64,000 nt of DNA from Bacteroidota bacterium (GTDB lineage: Bacteria > Bacteroidota > Bacteroidia > UBA4408): the NCBI GenBank assembly GCA_016721765.1, contig JADKHO010000002.1, forward strand, positions 310,001-374,000, in the 5' to 3' direction. Below the pieces are notes generated by a model. The model worked only from the letters and a program-made list of their open reading frames with translations. It was not told the DNA's origin and did not search any database. This document shows positions 45,801 to 54,916 of the stretch, one piece after another. The translations under genes and the position numbers were made by a program. Each line of letters begins with the position of its first letter. Position 1 is the first letter of the stretch.

Positions 45801-46799
45801 ATGACTACCGATAAACTCACCTCACTTTTTAAATCTTTTAATCAGTTAAACATTCTTATTGTTGGGGATGTAATGGTAGATGCTTATGTGTGGGGAAATG
45901 TGAATCGAATTTCGCCAGAAGCCCCTGTGCCAATAGTTTCGGTTACTAAAAAAGAGAATCGTTTAGGTGGCGCGGCAAATGTTGCGCTAAATATAAAAGC
46001 CATGGGTGCTAATCCCATTTTATGTGCCATTACCGGGAAGGATGCAAATGGAAAAATTTTCAGCGAATTGGTGAAAGCCGAAAATTTAAGCACACAAGGT
46101 ATTCTCTCCTATCCTAACCGAACAACCACCACTAAAACTCGAATAATTGGCAATCAACATCAAATGCTTCGAGTGGATGAAGAAGTTTGTACCGCTTTAA
46201 GCACACAACATAGCAATGACTTGTTTAAACGCATTTCATCCATAATTGAAAAACAAAAAATAGATGCTATAATTTTTGAAGATTACGACAAGGGATTGCT
46301 GAACCCTTCACTCATTGAAAAGCTTGTAAAACTTGCAAATAGTTTAAAAATCCCAACAACGGTTGATCCCAAAAAAAACAATTTTTTAGCCTATAAAAAT
46401 GTCACTTTATTTAAACCAAATCTCAGGGAGTTAAAAGAAGGACTTCATATTGATGCTGATTTAACCGAGGCTAAAAATTTGCGCACGGCCATCCAACAAC
46501 TAAATAAAACAATACAAAGTAAAATTACTTTAATCACACTTTCTGAAAAAGGGGTGATGATAACTGAAGGGAAAAATGAATTTTTAATTCCTGCACATGT
46601 GCGCACCATATCGGATGTATCGGGCGCGGGTGATACGGTAATTGCAGTTGCAACCTTATGTCTCGCAGCAAAAACTTCGATCCGTTTCTTAGCAGCACTA
46701 TCCAATTTAGCAGGTGGACTCGTTTGCGAAAAAGTGGGTGTGGTTTCTATTGATAAAAAACAATTGCTGAAAGAAGCTGTTTCTCTTTCCATAGCTTAA
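45801..46799 (+). CDS. rfaE1: PfkB-family kinase, D-glycero-beta-D-manno-heptose-7-phosphate kinase-like
   Basis: A 332-residue kinase resembling the N-terminal half of HldE. Motifs are NRISPEAPVPIVSVTKKENR, LGGAANVALNIKAMG, FKPNLRELKEG and SGAGDTVIAVATL (catalytic Asp). It is the kinase alone, with no cytidylyl/adenylyltransferase domain fused, so the second step of ADP-heptose synthesis would need another gene. The heptose goes to LPS core or other surface glycans. It lies 6 bp after aspC. Confidence 0.88.
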   Translation: MTTDKLTSLFKSFNQLNILIVGDVMVDAYVWGNVNRISPEAPVPIVSVTKKENRLGGAANVALNIKAMGANPILCAITGKDANGKIFSELVKAENLSTQGILSYPNRTTTTKTRIIGNQHQMLRVDEEVCTALSTQHSNDLFKRISSIIEKQKIDAIIFEDYDKGLLNPSLIEKLVKLANSLKIPTTVDPKKNNFLAYKNVTLFKPNLRELKEGLHIDADLTEAKNLRTAIQQLNKTIQSKITLITLSEKGVMITEGKNEFLIPAHVRTISDVSGAGDTVIAVATLCLAAKTSIRFLAALSNLAGGLVCEKVGVVSIDKKQLLKEAVSLSIA

Positions 46800-46825
46800 T
46801 TGATGTGGAACCCACAAAATAGTAA

Positions 46826-47554
46826 ATGACAAAAGTAGTTACTCCCTATAAAGTTTCAAGCGATTCAAAAAAAGAACAGGTGGCTACCATGTTCAATAAC
46901 ATTGCGCCGAAATATGATTTTTTGAATCATTTTTTATCGCTGGGAATCGACATTTTGTGGCGAAAAAGAGCCATTCGCCAGCTGCAAGCACTTCAACCCA
47001 AATTAATTTTGGATATCGCAACCGGAACCGGAGATTTTGCTATTGAAGCCTTAAGCTTACATCCGGATAAAATTATTGGAATCGATATTTCGGAAGGAAT
47101 GCTGGAGTTTGGTAGAGAAAAAATGATTCAAAAAAAACTCTCGCACATCATTGACTTGCAAAGCGGCGACAGTGAGAACTTGAAATTTGAGAAGCATTAT
47201 TTTGATGCAGCGACTGTTGCTTTTGGGGTGCGCAATTTTGAACACTTAGAAAAAGGACTAGTCGAAATAAATCGTGTGCTAAAACCCGGTGGTGTGCTGG
47301 TAGTATTGGAATTTTCAAAACCCCGCAATTTTCCTGTGAAACAATTTTATTCCTTTTATTCCAAACAGGTACTTCCCCGAATTGGTAAATTATTTTCAAA
47401 AGATAATTCTGCCTACACCTATCTGCCTGAGTCGGTGCAAGCTTTTCCGGATGGAGCTGATTTTGTTGCTATTCTAAAAAAATGCGGTTTTTTGGAAGCA
47501 AAGGCAATTTCGCTTAGTTTTGGAATTGCGAGCATTTATGTTGCAAAAAAATAA
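46826..47554 (+). CDS. ubiE: Demethylmenaquinone methyltransferase
   Basis: SAM-dependent C-methylation of demethylmenaquinone, the last step of menaquinone synthesis (ubiE/menG). The 242-residue protein has MFNNIAPKYDFLNHFLSLGI, LDIATGTGDFAIEAL, VAFGVRNFEHLEKGLVEINR and LKPGGVLVVLEFSKP. Menaquinone is the usual Bacteroidota quinone, so MenG is the likely function. It is the last gene of the aspC operon. Confidence 0.95.
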   Translation: MTKVVTPYKVSSDSKKEQVATMFNNIAPKYDFLNHFLSLGIDILWRKRAIRQLQALQPKLILDIATGTGDFAIEALSLHPDKIIGIDISEGMLEFGREKMIQKKLSHIIDLQSGDSENLKFEKHYFDAATVAFGVRNFEHLEKGLVEINRVLKPGGVLVVLEFSKPRNFPVKQFYSFYSKQVLPRIGKLFSKDNSAYTYLPESVQAFPDGADFVAILKKCGFLEAKAISLSFGIASIYVAKK

Positions 47555-47665
47555 AACAAAGCTTCGTTTTGCCAAAAGCCTTTAATTGAATTCTAAAAGG
47601 ATATTGCTATCAGATCAATTGAAAGCCAAATTCATTATTAAGGACCTCCTCCCGAACATTCTGCA

Positions 47666-47899
47666 CTATTTCTCAATCATGACCTTTATTAAATAGGTGA
47701 TTGCAACAGCTAGCAAAATGCTAACAAGCAGCGAAAGACGATAGTATGCTGCGCGTGCTCCCATAATTTTCCACATTTTATTTTCTTTTTCTGCATTCCA
47801 TATTTTCATAAAAGCTGATTTGGAAAAATAAACCAAAACCAAAAAAAAGAAAATAAATAAAATAAAACACAAGATTAAATAGTCGTTCATTGCACTCAT
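47666..47899 (-). CDS. Unknown small membrane protein (two helices)
   Basis: A 77-residue protein with helices at about residues 6-26 and 53-73 and a charged middle (WNAEKENKMWKIMGARAAYYR). No family was recognised. An internal ATG (MNDYL) is a second possible start. It is convergent with ubiE and about 190 bp from porT, so it stands alone. Confidence 0.5.
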   Translation of the reverse strand: MSAMNDYLILCFILFIFFFLVLVYFSKSAFMKIWNAEKENKMWKIMGARAAYYRLSLLVSILLAVAITYLIKVMIEK

Positions 47900-48089
47900 T
47901 GGGTGAATTATGATAGTAAAAATAAAATAATAAATAATATTCTTTAGTGTAATTTTATCATGGAATTCAAAATAAGCAAAACATAAAGCTATCAGAATTT
48001 CAAAATGGAATAATTTTCAAGTAACTAAAATTAATTTTCGATTGCTGAAGCCTGAAGTACTAAAATTATAAATCTTGCGTTTAAAGAGC

Positions 48090-48791
48090 GTGAAAAAATC
48101 GTTTTTATTTTTTTTACTGGCCTATAATTCCCTGTGCGCACAAAAGGTAAAACAAGTATACTCGCCAAATTACGATATGCGACCTTGGCACTATGGCTTT
48201 TTATTGGGCATTAATAAGGCTGACTTTATTATCCATCCCAATCCAGCTCTGGCTGAATTAGACTCTGTTTATAGTTTAGAATCCGAACCTCAAGCTGGGT
48301 TTAATATTGGTTTAGTTTCAGATTTTCGCTTGGGCGACTACGCATCTCTACGCTTCATTCCCGCTCTTGCTTTTTCAACACGATCGCTCCACTATAGTTT
48401 TAAAAGCAGTAAAGGAAGTATAACTCGAAAAAAAACTATAGAATCTACCTATATTGATTTTCCGCTAGATGTTAAATTAAAATCTGCCCGTTTAAATAAT
48501 TTTAGAGCCTATTTGTTGTTGGGCGGAAAATATAGCATCGACATTGCTTCTCAGAAGGATGTGAACAGCGATTTAGTAAGCGATGCAATTGTGAAATTAC
48601 GTAAAAACGACATTTATTACTCGATAGGTATTGGATTTGATTTTTACCGACAATACTTCAAATTTTCTCCTGAACTAAAATTCTGTTTTGGCTTGCGCGA
48701 TTTGTTAATAAAAGAGAATAATGTCTTTGCAAAATCAATTGACCGTATTACTTCAAAAATTATAGACATTTCTTTTACCTTTGAGTCCTGA
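48090..48791 (+). CDS. PorT-family outer-membrane beta-barrel protein, copy 1
   Basis: PorT is an outer-membrane barrel needed for type IX secretion and gliding in Bacteroidota. The exported protein (about 233 residues) has QKVKQVYSPNYDMRPWHYGF, FLLGINKADF, RFIPALAFSTRSLHYSF, FPLDVKLKSAR and YFKFSPELKFCFGLRDLL, all typical. GTG at 48090 (VKKSFLFFLLAY) is preferred over TTG at 48075 because it mirrors copy 2. Copy 2 starts 33 bp downstream and is about 70% identical by eye. Confidence 0.82.
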   Translation: MKKSFLFFLLAYNSLCAQKVKQVYSPNYDMRPWHYGFLLGINKADFIIHPNPALAELDSVYSLESEPQAGFNIGLVSDFRLGDYASLRFIPALAFSTRSLHYSFKSSKGSITRKKTIESTYIDFPLDVKLKSARLNNFRAYLLLGGKYSIDIASQKDVNSDLVSDAIVKLRKNDIYYSIGIGFDFYRQYFKFSPELKFCFGLRDLLIKENNVFAKSIDRITSKIIDISFTFES

Positions 48792-48824
48792 TCAAATTTT
48801 CTTATTATTTTCCATTTTGCATTT

Positions 48825-49535
48825 GTGAGTAAAAAACTAATTTGTGTTCTCTTTCTGTTTAGCATGTTGCCTCATTTTGCAAAAGCGCAAAAGGTAAAAG
48901 CTATTAATTTGCCAAATTACGATTACCATACCATACATTTTGGTTTTTTACTTGGGATAAATAAAGCAGATTTTATAGTGCATCCAAATGCCAATTTGGC
49001 CTTACTGGATTCGGTATATGTGCTGGAATCAACACCACAAAGTGGCTTTAACTTAGGTATTGTAAGCAATTTACGAATAAGTGAATATGCCGATTTGCGA
49101 TTCATACCGGCCTTGGCCTTCTCAACACGTAATTTAGAATATACCTTTAAAAGTAAAAAAGGTGAAATAAAAAGAAAGAAATCGGTGGAATCTACTTTCG
49201 TCGAATTTCCGCTTGATTTAAAATTGAAATCCGCGCGCCACAATAACTTTAGAGCATACATACTTGTTGGTGGCAAATACAGCATCGATATTGCATCTCA
49301 AAAGGATGTAAACAGTGAGCTCATTACCGATGCTATAGTGAAATTACGCAAAAACGATTTCTATTATTCGGTTGGTGTTGGCTTTGATTTTTACCAAAAA
49401 TATTTCAAATTCTCGCCCGAATTAAAATACAGTTTTGGCCTACGCGATTTGCTGATACGCGACAACAATGTATTTGCTAAATCTATTGATAAAATTACCT
49501 CCAAGATCATAAACCTCTCCTTTACTTTTGAATAA
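48825..49535 (+). CDS. porT: PorT-family outer-membrane beta-barrel protein, copy 2
   Basis: A 236-residue paralogue of the preceding gene, with GTG start at 48825 and signal peptide MSKKLICVLFLFSMLPHFAK. Shared blocks include FGFLLGINKADFIVHPN, DLRFIPALAFSTRNLEYTF, KYSIDIASQKDVNSE, AIVKLRKND and NNVFAKSIDKITSKI. It ends 20 bp before the COG2509 gene, so the three genes may be co-transcribed. Which copy is the functional T9SS component cannot be told. Confidence 0.85.
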   Translation: MSKKLICVLFLFSMLPHFAKAQKVKAINLPNYDYHTIHFGFLLGINKADFIVHPNANLALLDSVYVLESTPQSGFNLGIVSNLRISEYADLRFIPALAFSTRNLEYTFKSKKGEIKRKKSVESTFVEFPLDLKLKSARHNNFRAYILVGGKYSIDIASQKDVNSELITDAIVKLRKNDFYYSVGVGFDFYQKYFKFSPELKYSFGLRDLLIRDNNVFAKSIDKITSKIINLSFTFE

Positions 49536-49555
49536 TATTTCCTAAAAACAATTAA

Positions 49556-51166
49556 ATGATTCACCAAATTGATTTGATTGCTTCACCAAGAGAAGCCTCA
49601 AATCCGGAAGCCTTAAAACAATTAGCGGCGCGTTCATTATCCATTCCGCTAAGCAGTATCACCGAGTTAAAACTGCTAAAACGTTCCATTGACGCCCGCT
49701 CCAGAAACATTAAAGTTAATTTACGGCTTCAAGCTTATGTTGGTGAAACGGAGGTAGAAAGTCCTTCGGCAAATAACAGCTACAAAGATGTTGCGCAAGC
49801 AAAACCGGTTGTTATTGTTGGTGCTGGACCTGCCGGTTTATTTGCCGCCCTGCGCCTGCTGGAATTGGGTTTAAAACCGATACTGATAGAGCGTGGTAAA
49901 AATGTGCGCGAAAGAAGACGCGATTTAGCTGCCATACATAAACTGCATGTGGTGAATCCCGATTCTAATTATTGCTTTGGTGAAGGGGGCGCGGGTACTT
50001 ATTCGGATGGAAAATTGTATACGCGCTCCACCAAAAAAGGAGATGTAAAAAAAATACTTCAAACATTTATTGAGTTCGGCGCCGATCCTATAATTGCAGT
50101 CGATGCGCATCCACACATCGGCACCAATAAACTTCCCAAAATCATTGAAAACATTCGAAAAAAAATAATTGAATGCGGAGGCGAAATTCATTTTAATACC
50201 CGCCTAGTAGATTTTATTCTGGATGGAAATGTAATTAGCGAAATTCATACCCAAGAGGTGAATAGTGGCAAAGTGCTAAGTTTTAAAGCGGACGCGGTAT
50301 TGCTTGCTACCGGCCATTCAGCCAGAGATATTTTTGAATTGTTGCATAAAAAAGAAATTCTAATTGAAGCCAAAGAATTTGCTTTAGGCGTGCGGGTGGA
50401 GCATCCTCAAAGCCTTATTGATAGTTTGCAATACCATTGCACCACACAAGAAGCAGTAGACGAACTCAGGAATTACCTTCCCGCTGCAGCCTATAGCTGG
50501 GTGGAACAAATTGAGGGCAAAGGGGTGTATTCATTTTGTATGTGTCCCGGCGGAATAATTGCTCCATGTGCCACCGGTCCAAACCAGGTGGTTACGAATG
50601 GTTGGAGCCCTTCTAAACGCAATAATCCGTTTGCGAATTCGGGCATTGTTGTCAGTGTTACTGAAGAGTATTGGAAAAAATATAACATACATGGCCCCCT
50701 AGCTGCATTGCGCTACCAGCAGGATGTTGAATTAATTGCATTTAATGCCGGTGGGAAAAAACAAAGCGCTCCGGCACAACGTTTACTCGATTTTGTAAAC
50801 GGAAAAACTTCCTCCGATTTGCCACCTTGTTCCTATCAACCCGGAATTGTTTCAGCACCTCTGCATGAATTATTGCCAAATGAAATTTCATTTCGCTTGA
50901 GAAAAGCCTTTGTACTGGTAGGTAAAAAAATGAAAGGCTATTTAACGAACAATGCGGTTATTGTAGCAACTGAATCGCGCACTTCTTCACCGGTGCGCAT
51001 CCCACGCGATAAAGAGGAATTGCATCATCCACAAGTGCTTAATTTATATCCTTGCGGAGAAGGTGCGGGTTATGCAGGAGGAATTATTTCGGCAGCCTTA
51101 GATGGGCAAAACTGCGCTGAAAAAATTTTTGAAACACATAGGAACAGAGGAAACATAGTAGATTAA
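49556..51166 (+). CDS. COG2509-type FAD-dependent dehydrogenase, last codons supplied by an intergenic repeat
   Basis: A 536-residue cytoplasmic flavoprotein of the uncharacterised COG2509 family. The dinucleotide-binding motif is VIVGAGPAGLFAALRLLELG near residue 85. YCFGEGGAGTYSDGKLYTRS, CPGGIIAPCATGPNQVVTN and CGEGAGYAGGIISAALDG are family hallmarks. An N-terminal domain of about 80 residues precedes the FAD domain. The final 11-12 residues (ETHRNRGNIVD) fall in the first copy of a tandem intergenic repeat, so the C-terminus has probably been extended by repeat insertion. Substrate is unknown. Confidence 0.88.
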   Translation: MIHQIDLIASPREASNPEALKQLAARSLSIPLSSITELKLLKRSIDARSRNIKVNLRLQAYVGETEVESPSANNSYKDVAQAKPVVIVGAGPAGLFAALRLLELGLKPILIERGKNVRERRRDLAAIHKLHVVNPDSNYCFGEGGAGTYSDGKLYTRSTKKGDVKKILQTFIEFGADPIIAVDAHPHIGTNKLPKIIENIRKKIIECGGEIHFNTRLVDFILDGNVISEIHTQEVNSGKVLSFKADAVLLATGHSARDIFELLHKKEILIEAKEFALGVRVEHPQSLIDSLQYHCTTQEAVDELRNYLPAAAYSWVEQIEGKGVYSFCMCPGGIIAPCATGPNQVVTNGWSPSKRNNPFANSGIVVSVTEEYWKKYNIHGPLAALRYQQDVELIAFNAGGKKQSAPAQRLLDFVNGKTSSDLPPCSYQPGIVSAPLHELLPNEISFRLRKAFVLVGKKMKGYLTNNAVIVATESRTSSPVRIPRDKEELHHPQVLNLYPCGEGAGYAGGIISAALDGQNCAEKIFETHRNRGNIVD

Positions 51167-51445
51167 GATAGGTTGAAATGCTGCTATGAGCTTATGTCTT
51201 CTTAAATGACTATGTGTTTAATTTAGGGAGAATATTTTTTGAAATACATAGGAACATAGGAAACATAGAGGATACAATTAGGTTGAAATGCTGCTATGTG
51301 CCTATGTATTCTTAGTTGCTTATGTGTTTATTTTTCAGAAAATATTTTTTTGAACCACATAGAATCATAGGAAACAGAGAGGATTCACATAAGTTGAAAT
51401 GCTTTTATAAACTTATGCTTTACTTTAATTTGGGAGCGATTAAGA
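51131..51445. repeat. Three tandem ~110-bp repeats with internal dyads
   Basis: Units begin at 51131, 51241 and 51352 (periods 110 and 111 bp). Unit 3 is shorter and more diverged. Each opens GAAnnACATAGGAACA or a variant, has GTTGAAATGCT in the middle and ends in AATATTTTTTT. Within unit 2, 51244-51259 pairs with 51294-51309 (15 of 16), so each unit can fold as a long hairpin. No ORF or promoter box was recognised, apart from the overlap with the 3' end of the upstream gene. Confidence 0.75.
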
Positions 51446-51459
51446 TGAAGGCTTAGTAA

Positions 51460-53064
51460 TTATCCGGCAACTGCAATCTTAATTTTGCTGCCAGCCTTTA
51501 ATGTGCTTGATGATCTAATATTATTTAATCTTTTTATTTCCTCAACCGAAACTCCTTTACGGTTTGCAATGTTCCAAAGCGTATCGCCACGTTGCACCGT
51601 GTAATATATAAACTTTGTTTTTTCTGAAGCAGCAGAAGCAGATTTAACAGCTTGTTTGGATGCCTGTGCACTGTCTGTGGTAACGGTTTCATTTTGGACC
51701 GCCGAGCCAGACTCCTTACTTACAGCAGCAGTTGTTGAATCAGATACTGAACTTGATACTGAGGCTGTATTTACATTTTTATATTTTTTGGTATAAACCA
51801 TTAATCGTTTTCCGGTAGCCACTTTATTTCCTTTAATGTTATTCCAATCTTTTATTTCGCGCACTGTGCAGGAGTATATATTGGCAATTTGCTTTAACGT
51901 TTGACCGCGTTTTACTTTATGCCACTTTTGCTCCTCCACTAAAATACGATTACTGTTACCGGCTGCAATGGCACTATCCAGGCGCTCTTCAGGAGTTTTG
52001 TAAGCATAAATCGAATTTTCGTTATTTATAAATGCACCCACTTTGTTAACAGGTAAGCAAAGCATCGCTTGTTCGCCACTGTAAGGAATAATTTTTAGTT
52101 TATATTGTGGATTCAAGTAAGAAATATCTTCTACCGGTAAATCTAACACAGCTGAAATTTGCTGAAAACTCAAAAACTGACGCGTGGCAACAGTGTCGGT
52201 ATGAAAATAAATTTGCTTTGGTGCGATAGGATATAAATTGTGTTCAGCAGTATAATTCATCACATAATTTACAGCTATAAAAGCAGGCACGTAACCTTGT
52301 GTTTCAAGCGGCAAAAAGGGACGAATTTCCCAATATGTTTTTTTTCCGCCGGAACGTCTAATTGCTTTATTTACTGTGCCGGGGCCGCCATTGTATGCAG
52401 CAAGCACCATTTGCCAATCGCCAAAAATATTGTATAAGTATTTAAAATATTTACATGCTGCTTCGGTTGCTTTAAAAGGGTCTCTCCTATCATCAACGTA
52501 AGAATTCACATTTAAGCCAAACATCTTACCCGTTCCATACATAAATTGCCACAAACCGGCAGCACCACTTTTTGAAATCGCATTTGGATTTAATGCCGAT
52601 TCAACAATGGCCAAGTACTTAAGTTCTTCAGGAAGTTTGTATTTGTCTAATTTTTCTTCAAAGAGCGGAAAGTATACTTCTGATAACCCAATCATACGGG
52701 AAACAATATTACGCTTGCGAATGGCATATAAATCAATATATGCTTTCACTGCATTGCTATAAACCAAATTAAATGGCGATTTTGAATCCAGTAATGTTAT
52801 CCTTTCTTGATACACTACTTCATCAAAAGATGGAATTACTTCTGGACAATAGCCCAACTTGTTTAACTTACAGGTATCGGTGGTAAAATTTTTGCTTTCA
52901 AAATATTTTTGGCTCATCAAACTATCCATCATCGCCAAAATAGGATCATCCGGAATAAATACCAAGGTGGTATCAGCTGATTTAATTAATCGATCAACCC
53001 CAAAAGCGCTAAGTTGTGCCACGCAAAATAGAAGGAGAATATAGGTTTTGAAATTGTTTTTCAT
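51460..53064 (-). CDS. mltD: LysM-containing lytic transglycosylase (MltD-like)
   Basis: Cleaves peptidoglycan glycan chains in the periplasm. The 534-residue protein has a signal peptide (residues 1-22) and an SLT domain with catalytic Glu in LAIVESALNPNAISKSGAAG, then GLWQFM and LAAYNGGPGTVNKAI. Two LysM domains follow (WHKVKRGQTLKQIANIYSC near 380; YYTVQRGDTLWNIANRKG near 485), split by a Ser/Thr-rich linker. It stands alone on the minus strand, convergent with the COG2509 gene across the repeat. Confidence 0.92.
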   Translation of the reverse strand: MKNNFKTYILLLFCVAQLSAFGVDRLIKSADTTLVFIPDDPILAMMDSLMSQKYFESKNFTTDTCKLNKLGYCPEVIPSFDEVVYQERITLLDSKSPFNLVYSNAVKAYIDLYAIRKRNIVSRMIGLSEVYFPLFEEKLDKYKLPEELKYLAIVESALNPNAISKSGAAGLWQFMYGTGKMFGLNVNSYVDDRRDPFKATEAACKYFKYLYNIFGDWQMVLAAYNGGPGTVNKAIRRSGGKKTYWEIRPFLPLETQGYVPAFIAVNYVMNYTAEHNLYPIAPKQIYFHTDTVATRQFLSFQQISAVLDLPVEDISYLNPQYKLKIIPYSGEQAMLCLPVNKVGAFINNENSIYAYKTPEERLDSAIAAGNSNRILVEEQKWHKVKRGQTLKQIANIYSCTVREIKDWNNIKGNKVATGKRLMVYTKKYKNVNTASVSSSVSDSTTAAVSKESGSAVQNETVTTDSAQASKQAVKSASAASEKTKFIYYTVQRGDTLWNIANRKGVSVEEIKRLNNIRSSSTLKAGSKIKIAVAG

Positions 53065-53181
53065 TTTTCAGCTTTATTGGGTTAACGAGTAACGCTGCTT
53101 AAGTATATAAATTGCCTTTACTGCGATGCAATTTCAAAAAATTTAACGTAAATCTAAAAGGCAGGTTGCATTTTTTATTAA

Positions 53182-54606
53182 CTATACGTTGTTTACTAAG
53201 TAATTTGAAAATGCAAGTAAATTTGCTTCATCAAATTCCTTGCCCATTAATTGAATACCAAAGGGCAGCCCGTCTAGCTTTTTACCTAGTGGCAACGAAA
53301 TTGCCGGAACACCTGCTAAATTTGCCAGCACTGTGAAGATGTCTTCCAAATACATTTTAATTGGGTCACTACTATTTTCACCAAACTTAAAAGCAGCATC
53401 GGGTGTGGATGGAGTTAAAATAAAATCATACTCCGTTAAAATTTCATCTACTTTATTTTTTAATACCCTGCGCACCTTTTGTGCTTTAGAATAATAAGCA
53501 TCATAATAGCCCGCACTCAGTACAAAAGTTCCAAGCATTATTCTTCGTTTTACTTCCTTACCAAATCCTTCACTGCGTGATTTTTTGTAGGTAGATTCTA
53601 AATCAAAAGCATTTGGACTTCTGTAGCCAAAATGGATTCCATCATAGCGCGATAAGTTGGATGATGCTTCAGCTGTGGTTAACACGTAATATGTTGGAAC
53701 CAAATAATCCAAAAAGGGAAATGCTACCTCGTTTACAATGTGGCCGGCAGCTTTTAGTTTCTCAATAATTTCGAGACTTCGTTTTTTAATTTCCGGATTC
53801 AAGCCTTCGCTATCAATGCATTCCTTAAAATAAGCAATCTTGATTTTTTTATCAAAACCTAATAAATCAGCATAATTTTCAATAGGTAAAGACGATGAAG
53901 TGGAATCATATTCATCCTTACCGGCAATTACCTGCAATATTTTTGCAGCGTCTTCTACGGTATGGGTAATGGTTCCAACCTGATCAAAAGACGAGGCATA
54001 AGCAATTATACCATAACGCGAAATTCTTCCATAAGTAGGTTTTAATCCAACTAAACCGGTAAAAGAACAGGGTTGACGTACCGAACCACCTGTATCGGTT
54101 CCAAGTGTTGCCAAGCATAAATGAGCGGCAACTGCAGCCACCGAGCCACCTGAAGAACCGCCGGTTACACGGGACGTATCTAAAGGATTAAGTACATCGC
54201 CGTAGGCCGAGTTTTCATTGGAACTGCCCATTGCAAATTCGTCACAGTTTAGGCGCCCAATTATTATTGCATCTTGAGCAAGTAAACGTTCCACCACGGT
54301 AGAATTATATAAACTCACAAAACCCTCAAGAATTTTGGAAGAAGCGGAACAGGCATGGTCTTTATAACAAATATTATCTTTTAAGCCAATCACCAAGCCT
54401 GCAAGTTTCCCTGCCTTTCCTGCCTTTCTTTTTTCATCAATCTCCTTAGCGCGCTGACTACTTTCGTTTTCAAAAACTTCTAAAAAAGAGTTTAAGTGCG
54501 AGCTGTTTTTAATAGCGGTGAGGTAGGAAGAAACAAGATCAGTTACGGTAATTTTATTGGCGTTTAAATCCGATTGGATCTGAGCCAAAGAGGTATAGGA
54601 ATTCAC
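53182..54606 (-). CDS. gatA: Asp-tRNA(Asn)/Glu-tRNA(Gln) amidotransferase subunit A
   Basis: The amidase subunit that releases ammonia from glutamine to amidate mischarged tRNA. The 474-residue protein shows the amidase-signature Lys in VIGLKDNICYKDH, then GGSSGGSVAAVAAHL and DTGGSVRQPCSFTG, completing the Ser-cisSer-Lys triad. The start is GTG at 54606 (MNSYTSLAQIQ); no in-frame ATG precedes it. gatB and gatC are not adjacent. It lies 36 bp after tatA in the same direction. Confidence 0.95.
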   Translation of the reverse strand: MNSYTSLAQIQSDLNANKITVTDLVSSYLTAIKNSSHLNSFLEVFENESSQRAKEIDEKRKAGKAGKLAGLVIGLKDNICYKDHACSASSKILEGFVSLYNSTVVERLLAQDAIIIGRLNCDEFAMGSSNENSAYGDVLNPLDTSRVTGGSSGGSVAAVAAHLCLATLGTDTGGSVRQPCSFTGLVGLKPTYGRISRYGIIAYASSFDQVGTITHTVEDAAKILQVIAGKDEYDSTSSSLPIENYADLLGFDKKIKIAYFKECIDSEGLNPEIKKRSLEIIEKLKAAGHIVNEVAFPFLDYLVPTYYVLTTAEASSNLSRYDGIHFGYRSPNAFDLESTYKKSRSEGFGKEVKRRIMLGTFVLSAGYYDAYYSKAQKVRRVLKNKVDEILTEYDFILTPSTPDAAFKFGENSSDPIKMYLEDIFTVLANLAGVPAISLPLGKKLDGLPFGIQLMGKEFDEANLLAFSNYLVNNV

Positions 54607-54642
54607 TATAAAATAGAAATGAGAAAAAAGTTTAGAATAGAA

Positions 54643-54840
54643 TTAGTCTTTCTTTTCAGGAGTAGTAGCAGAAGCATCTTCTCCTTTTGAAGCATCCTTA
54701 AATTCCTTGATTCCCTTGCCTAATCCTTTCATTAATTCTGGAAGTTTTCTACCTCCAAACATCAACAGAACGATTAAACCAATCAATAAAAGTTCAGGAC
54801 CTCCTAAACCAAAAATTCCTAATAACACAGTTAAAATCAT
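54643..54840 (-). CDS. tatA: Sec-independent protein translocase TatA/TatE
   Basis: A 65-residue protein with one N-terminal helix (LGIFGLGGPELLLIGLIVLL), the FGGRKLPEL hinge, an amphipathic helix (LMKGLGKGIKEFKDASKG) and an acidic/basic tail. It forms the pore-like oligomer for folded-protein export with TatC, which is not in this window. It precedes gatA by 36 bp. Confidence 0.95.
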   Translation of the reverse strand: MILTVLLGIFGLGGPELLLIGLIVLLMFGGRKLPELMKGLGKGIKEFKDASKGEDASATTPEKKD

Positions 54841-54916
54841 TTTTTAAAATTTAATTATAATGCAAAGGTAAGGAATTTTGCTTTAAAGCCTATCCTATTT
54901 CAAGTGTTAAATCAAT

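Noticed and set aside
51131..51445. Possible CRISPR array
   Set aside because: Units are about 110 bp, directly adjacent with no unique spacers, and there are no cas genes.
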